A stretch of 64,000 nucleotides of DNA from JACKCR01 sp041390305. Its GTDB lineage: Bacteria > Eisenbacteria > RBG-16-71-46 > CAIMUX01. The notes under the pieces are model-generated. The model did not search any database. It saw only the letters and a program-made list of their open reading frames with translations, and was not told the DNA's origin. Shown here one piece after another: positions 61,825 to 64,000 of this stretch. The first letter of the stretch is position 1, and every line of letters starts with the position of its first letter. The stretch is taken from positions 62,001-126,000 of the forward strand of contig JAWKQE010000002.1 in NCBI GenBank assembly GCA_041390305.1. Reading direction: 5' to 3'. The translations under genes and the position numbers were made by a program.

Positions 61825-64000
61825 CTATCGGACGATGACGAGTTTCTGCGACGTACTCCTTCCGTCGGCCTCGAGGCGCGTGTAGTAGACCCCCGGTACG
61901 AGGACCTGGCCCTCGGCCGCGCGGCCGTCGAACGTGAACGTGTGCTCCCCTGCGTCCATCTCCTCGCGCAGGAGCGTTCCGATGCTCCGTCCTCCGACGT
62001 CGAACACGCGTAGCCTCACGTCTCCGGCCCTCGGCAGGACGAACCGGATCGTCGACGAGTCACGCATCGGGTTGGGAACGGGTGGGTCGAGCACGAGCCG
62101 CAGCTCGGGGCTCGCGGCTCCGTCCGGCCAGGTGCGAACGTCTCGTGCGACGAGCTGGTTCCGCGTATCCCGGAGTTCGTGACGGATCGTGAGCGGGACC
62201 GGACCGATCGTCAGTGCCCGCAGGCGTATGGAGACGAGCGCCCCCTCTGACTCGGATGCGCCGAACTGCGTGGTGGGTTCTCCCAGCCGGGCGGCGGTGA
62301 GTCCGACCCAGTCGGGCTTCGTGTCACGGAAGAAGAGTTGTCCTTCGCTTCCCTGCAGCACGTTCCCTGTTTCCGCATCGACCACCTCGAACGAACCTGG
62401 TGAGTAGGCGATGGCGACATCGGCACCGAGCACGTTCGCCTGCTCCGGGCAGCTGAGTTCGACGGTCACGATGTCCCCGGGAGCCCACGTCGACGGAATC
62501 ACCGAGAGGCGAACGCTCTCGGGGTTACCGGAGGTGAACCTGGGGGACCAGCCTGAGGAAGTGCGATCGCTTCCGGTGACGCTCGACGTGGCGGGCCCAT
62601 TGTCGACTCCAACATCGACGCCTGAGCCGAGGTCGTCGCCGTTTCCGGCACCGAATCCTGCGCCGACACCGGTATCGAACCGTGCACCGATCCCTCCGCC
62701 GATGTCGTTGCCCTCCGTTGGCCGGCCGAACCGTGAGAAGCCCATCGAGCTCGCCCACGAGTACATCTGCGAGAGCACGATGAGGTCGTCGACGTTCCAT
62801 TCGCCGTCCGGCTCGGAGACGAGATCGGGTGGTGTCCCGGTCGCAGGGCCGATGTCGGCGATCGGGTCGCGTTCGAAGTTCGCGCCGTTCCATCCGAGCG
62901 TGAAGGCCATCACGTCCGAGAAGTCGATGTATCCGTCCGGATTCGGCGTGAGCGATCCGACTTCGCCGCCGGCACCCTCGTCGACGGTCGCGATGTCCCC
63001 GAGGTAGGCGAGCCGGACGTCGAGTCCCGAGATCGTGAGGTCGCCGGACACCTGACCGTTTCCGTCCGACATGCTGGTTCCGCTCACCTTGAGCTGGACG
63101 GAACTCTCCACGAAGCGCGTGACCAGGTCGAGCTGGCCCGCGCGCGGGCGGAGTTGGATGTCGGCGATGTTGTAGGGCCCGGTGCCCGTGAGTCCGATCG
63201 GTGTATCGACGGCCGAGGAACTGACTGCGAAGGTTCCGAGGATGTTGTCCTTCCGCTGTTCGAAGATGACGGCGGTCGCACCGACTCCGTCCCACGCGGT
63301 CCCTTGCGTGATCGACACGACCTCGAGCACGGTCGGATCGAAAGTGGCTTCGTAGCCGACCGAGACGACGCTGTCCGGATTCGCGACCACGAGGCGGAGA
63401 ATGCTGGTCGATCCAGCCTGGAAGTAGAGCGTGCCGTCTCCGTCGATCGCGTCCTGCAGCGCGAGGGTCGGGACGATCGTGGCGTCGATGCAGAGGGTCT
63501 CGTCGGACGTCGTCTGATCGATGTCGACGATCTCTCCGCCGCTGTCGCGCATGACCGCGTAGAGGTAGTACGTGCCCGCAGAAGGAGCGCCGCTCGGAGT
63601 GTCGTCGAACACCCAGACTGCCGTGCCATCGTCGGTGCCGACGGATCCGGCCGTGATTGCGAGGTCTGCGGTCACTTCACTGAACGTCGCGGCCGTGTCG
63701 AAGTAGAAGTCGACCCAGCCATCCGTGGGAGGGTTCACTGTTGCGAAGGTGAACGTGTAGGACCCGTGGGGTCCGTAGCACTCGGCGGTGTCCCAGCTCG
63801 CCGAGACGGTGGGGTCCGGTGCCTTCTCGTACTTGGCGACGATTCCGCGTGAGGCGTCGACGGTGTAGATGTCGAGCGCCGTGTCGTTGCTGAGGAACTC
63901 GACGGCCACGGGATTCTGATACGCGCCCAGGACCGATCCGGTCGTGCCGAGAGTGAGCTCGTAAGTGGGCGCGTCGTAGGAGTCGCCCACGGCGCCCGCC
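61825..64000 (-). CDS. Large secreted cohesin/dockerin-like protein with FlgD-like sorting domain (N-terminus cut)
   Basis: The frame is open to the window edge, so more than 721 residues; the true start lies outside. Residues (of the visible part) 175-310 are cohesin-like (GSTSILRLVVANPDSVVSVGYEATFDPTVLEVVSITQGTAW, NIADIQLRPRAG). A dockerin-like block follows (EVGSLTPNPDGYIDFSDVMAFTLGWNG ... PDGEWNVDDLIVLSQMYSW). After a low-complexity Gly/Asp linker (IGGGIGARFDTGVGAGFGAG) a second cohesin-like domain appears (DIVTVELSCPEQANVLGADVAIAYSPGSFEVVDAETG). The last 80 residues are a FlgD-like domain ending KLVIVR. This is probably a cell-surface protein or scaffold. Confidence 0.85.
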   Translation of the reverse strand, partial: AGAVGDSYDAPTYELTLGTTGSVLGAYQNPVAVEFLSNDTALDIYTVDASRGIVAKYEKAPDPTVSASWDTAECYGPHGSYTFTFATVNPPTDGWVDFYFDTAATFSEVTADLAITAGSVGTDDGTAVWVFDDTPSGAPSAGTYYLYAVMRDSGGEIVDIDQTTSDETLCIDATIVPTLALQDAIDGDGTLYFQAGSTSILRLVVANPDSVVSVGYEATFDPTVLEVVSITQGTAWDGVGATAVIFEQRKDNILGTFAVSSSAVDTPIGLTGTGPYNIADIQLRPRAGQLDLVTRFVESSVQLKVSGTSMSDGNGQVSGDLTISGLDVRLAYLGDIATVDEGAGGEVGSLTPNPDGYIDFSDVMAFTLGWNGANFERDPIADIGPATGTPPDLVSEPDGEWNVDDLIVLSQMYSWASSMGFSRFGRPTEGNDIGGGIGARFDTGVGAGFGAGNGDDLGSGVDVGVDNGPATSSVTGSDRTSSGWSPRFTSGNPESVRLSVIPSTWAPGDIVTVELSCPEQANVLGADVAIAYSPGSFEVVDAETGNVLQGSEGQLFFRDTKPDWVGLTAARLGEPTTQFGASESEGALVSIRLRALTIGPVPLTIRHELRDTRNQLVARDVRTWPDGAASPELRLVLDPPVPNPMRDSSTIRFVLPRAGDVRLRVFDVGGRSIGTLLREEMDAGEHTFTFDGRAAEGQVLVPGVYYTRLEADGRSTSQKLVIVR

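Noticed and set aside
1..64000. CRISPR array, prophage or integron
   Set aside because: No regularly spaced repeats, phage structural genes, integrase or attachment sites were seen; the only mobile element recognised is the IS at 51113-52399.

Overview
The window is high-GC DNA from a Gram-negative (diderm) bacterium: it encodes outer-membrane barrels, a TolC-type channel, many lipoproteins and periplasmic proteins. Three large secreted proteins (8083..9336, 28984..30909, 61825..64000) end in the FlgD-like, type-IX-like C-terminal domain with a terminal V-x-VR that is common in FCB-group and neighbouring phyla such as Candidatus Eisenbacteria, Krumholzibacteriota and Latescibacterota. Placement there is an inference, since there is no rRNA or other marker gene in the window. 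No tRNA, rRNA or CRISPR array was found.

Layout. 1-5.1 kb: a cut-off membrane protein, an outer-membrane barrel coupled to a PepSY-like protein, a PAP2 phosphatase lipoprotein and an OmpR-type two-component pair. 5.4-14.5 kb: a HEAT-repeat lipoprotein, then a leftward block of an SGNH hydrolase, DUF1302, DUF1329 and a YCF48-like protein that looks like an envelope lipid/ester handling unit. 14.8-18 kb: a YdeI-like protein and an unusual chemoreceptor in which a complete periplasmic beta-carbonic anhydrase is fused to a methyl-accepting chemotaxis protein. 18.1-21.5 kb: a translationally coupled symporter, radical SAM and metallophosphoesterase operon (the last gene frameshifted). 21.7-23.5 kb: a DsbA/FrnE-like oxidoreductase whose first active-site cysteine codon is TGA followed by a near-ideal bacterial SECIS hairpin (a probable selenoprotein), then an MscS channel. 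24.1-34.5 kb: a SYLF protein, a ThrE-like exporter, a frameshifted ADP-forming acyl-CoA synthetase, a CRTAC/UnbV secreted protein, a ZIP transporter, a haem-binding chemoreceptor and a NarL-type regulator with its (frameshifted) propeller histidine kinase. 38.2-48.1 kb: a heavy-metal efflux set: a Cys-rich exported protein, CusC-, CusB- and CusA-like proteins, then a solitary family-5 solute-binding protein. 48.2-52.8 kb: a TPR hybrid kinase and an insertion sequence with a clear 10-bp target duplication that split a small gene. 52.9-64 kb: S41 peptidase, lipoproteins, a beta-helix protein, HD hydrolase, a PPC-type secreted protein, aminotransferase, ABC-F ATPase and a cohesin/dockerin-like secreted protein that runs off the end.

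The two strongest leads are the predicted Sec-containing oxidoreductase at 21678..22397 and the carbonic anhydrase-chemoreceptor fusion at 15500..18034. The fusion would make an enzyme domain the ligand-sensing or ligand-generating part of a receptor. The window also has three genes broken only by small indels; these may be sequencing errors or real decay and should be checked against reads before being called pseudogenes.
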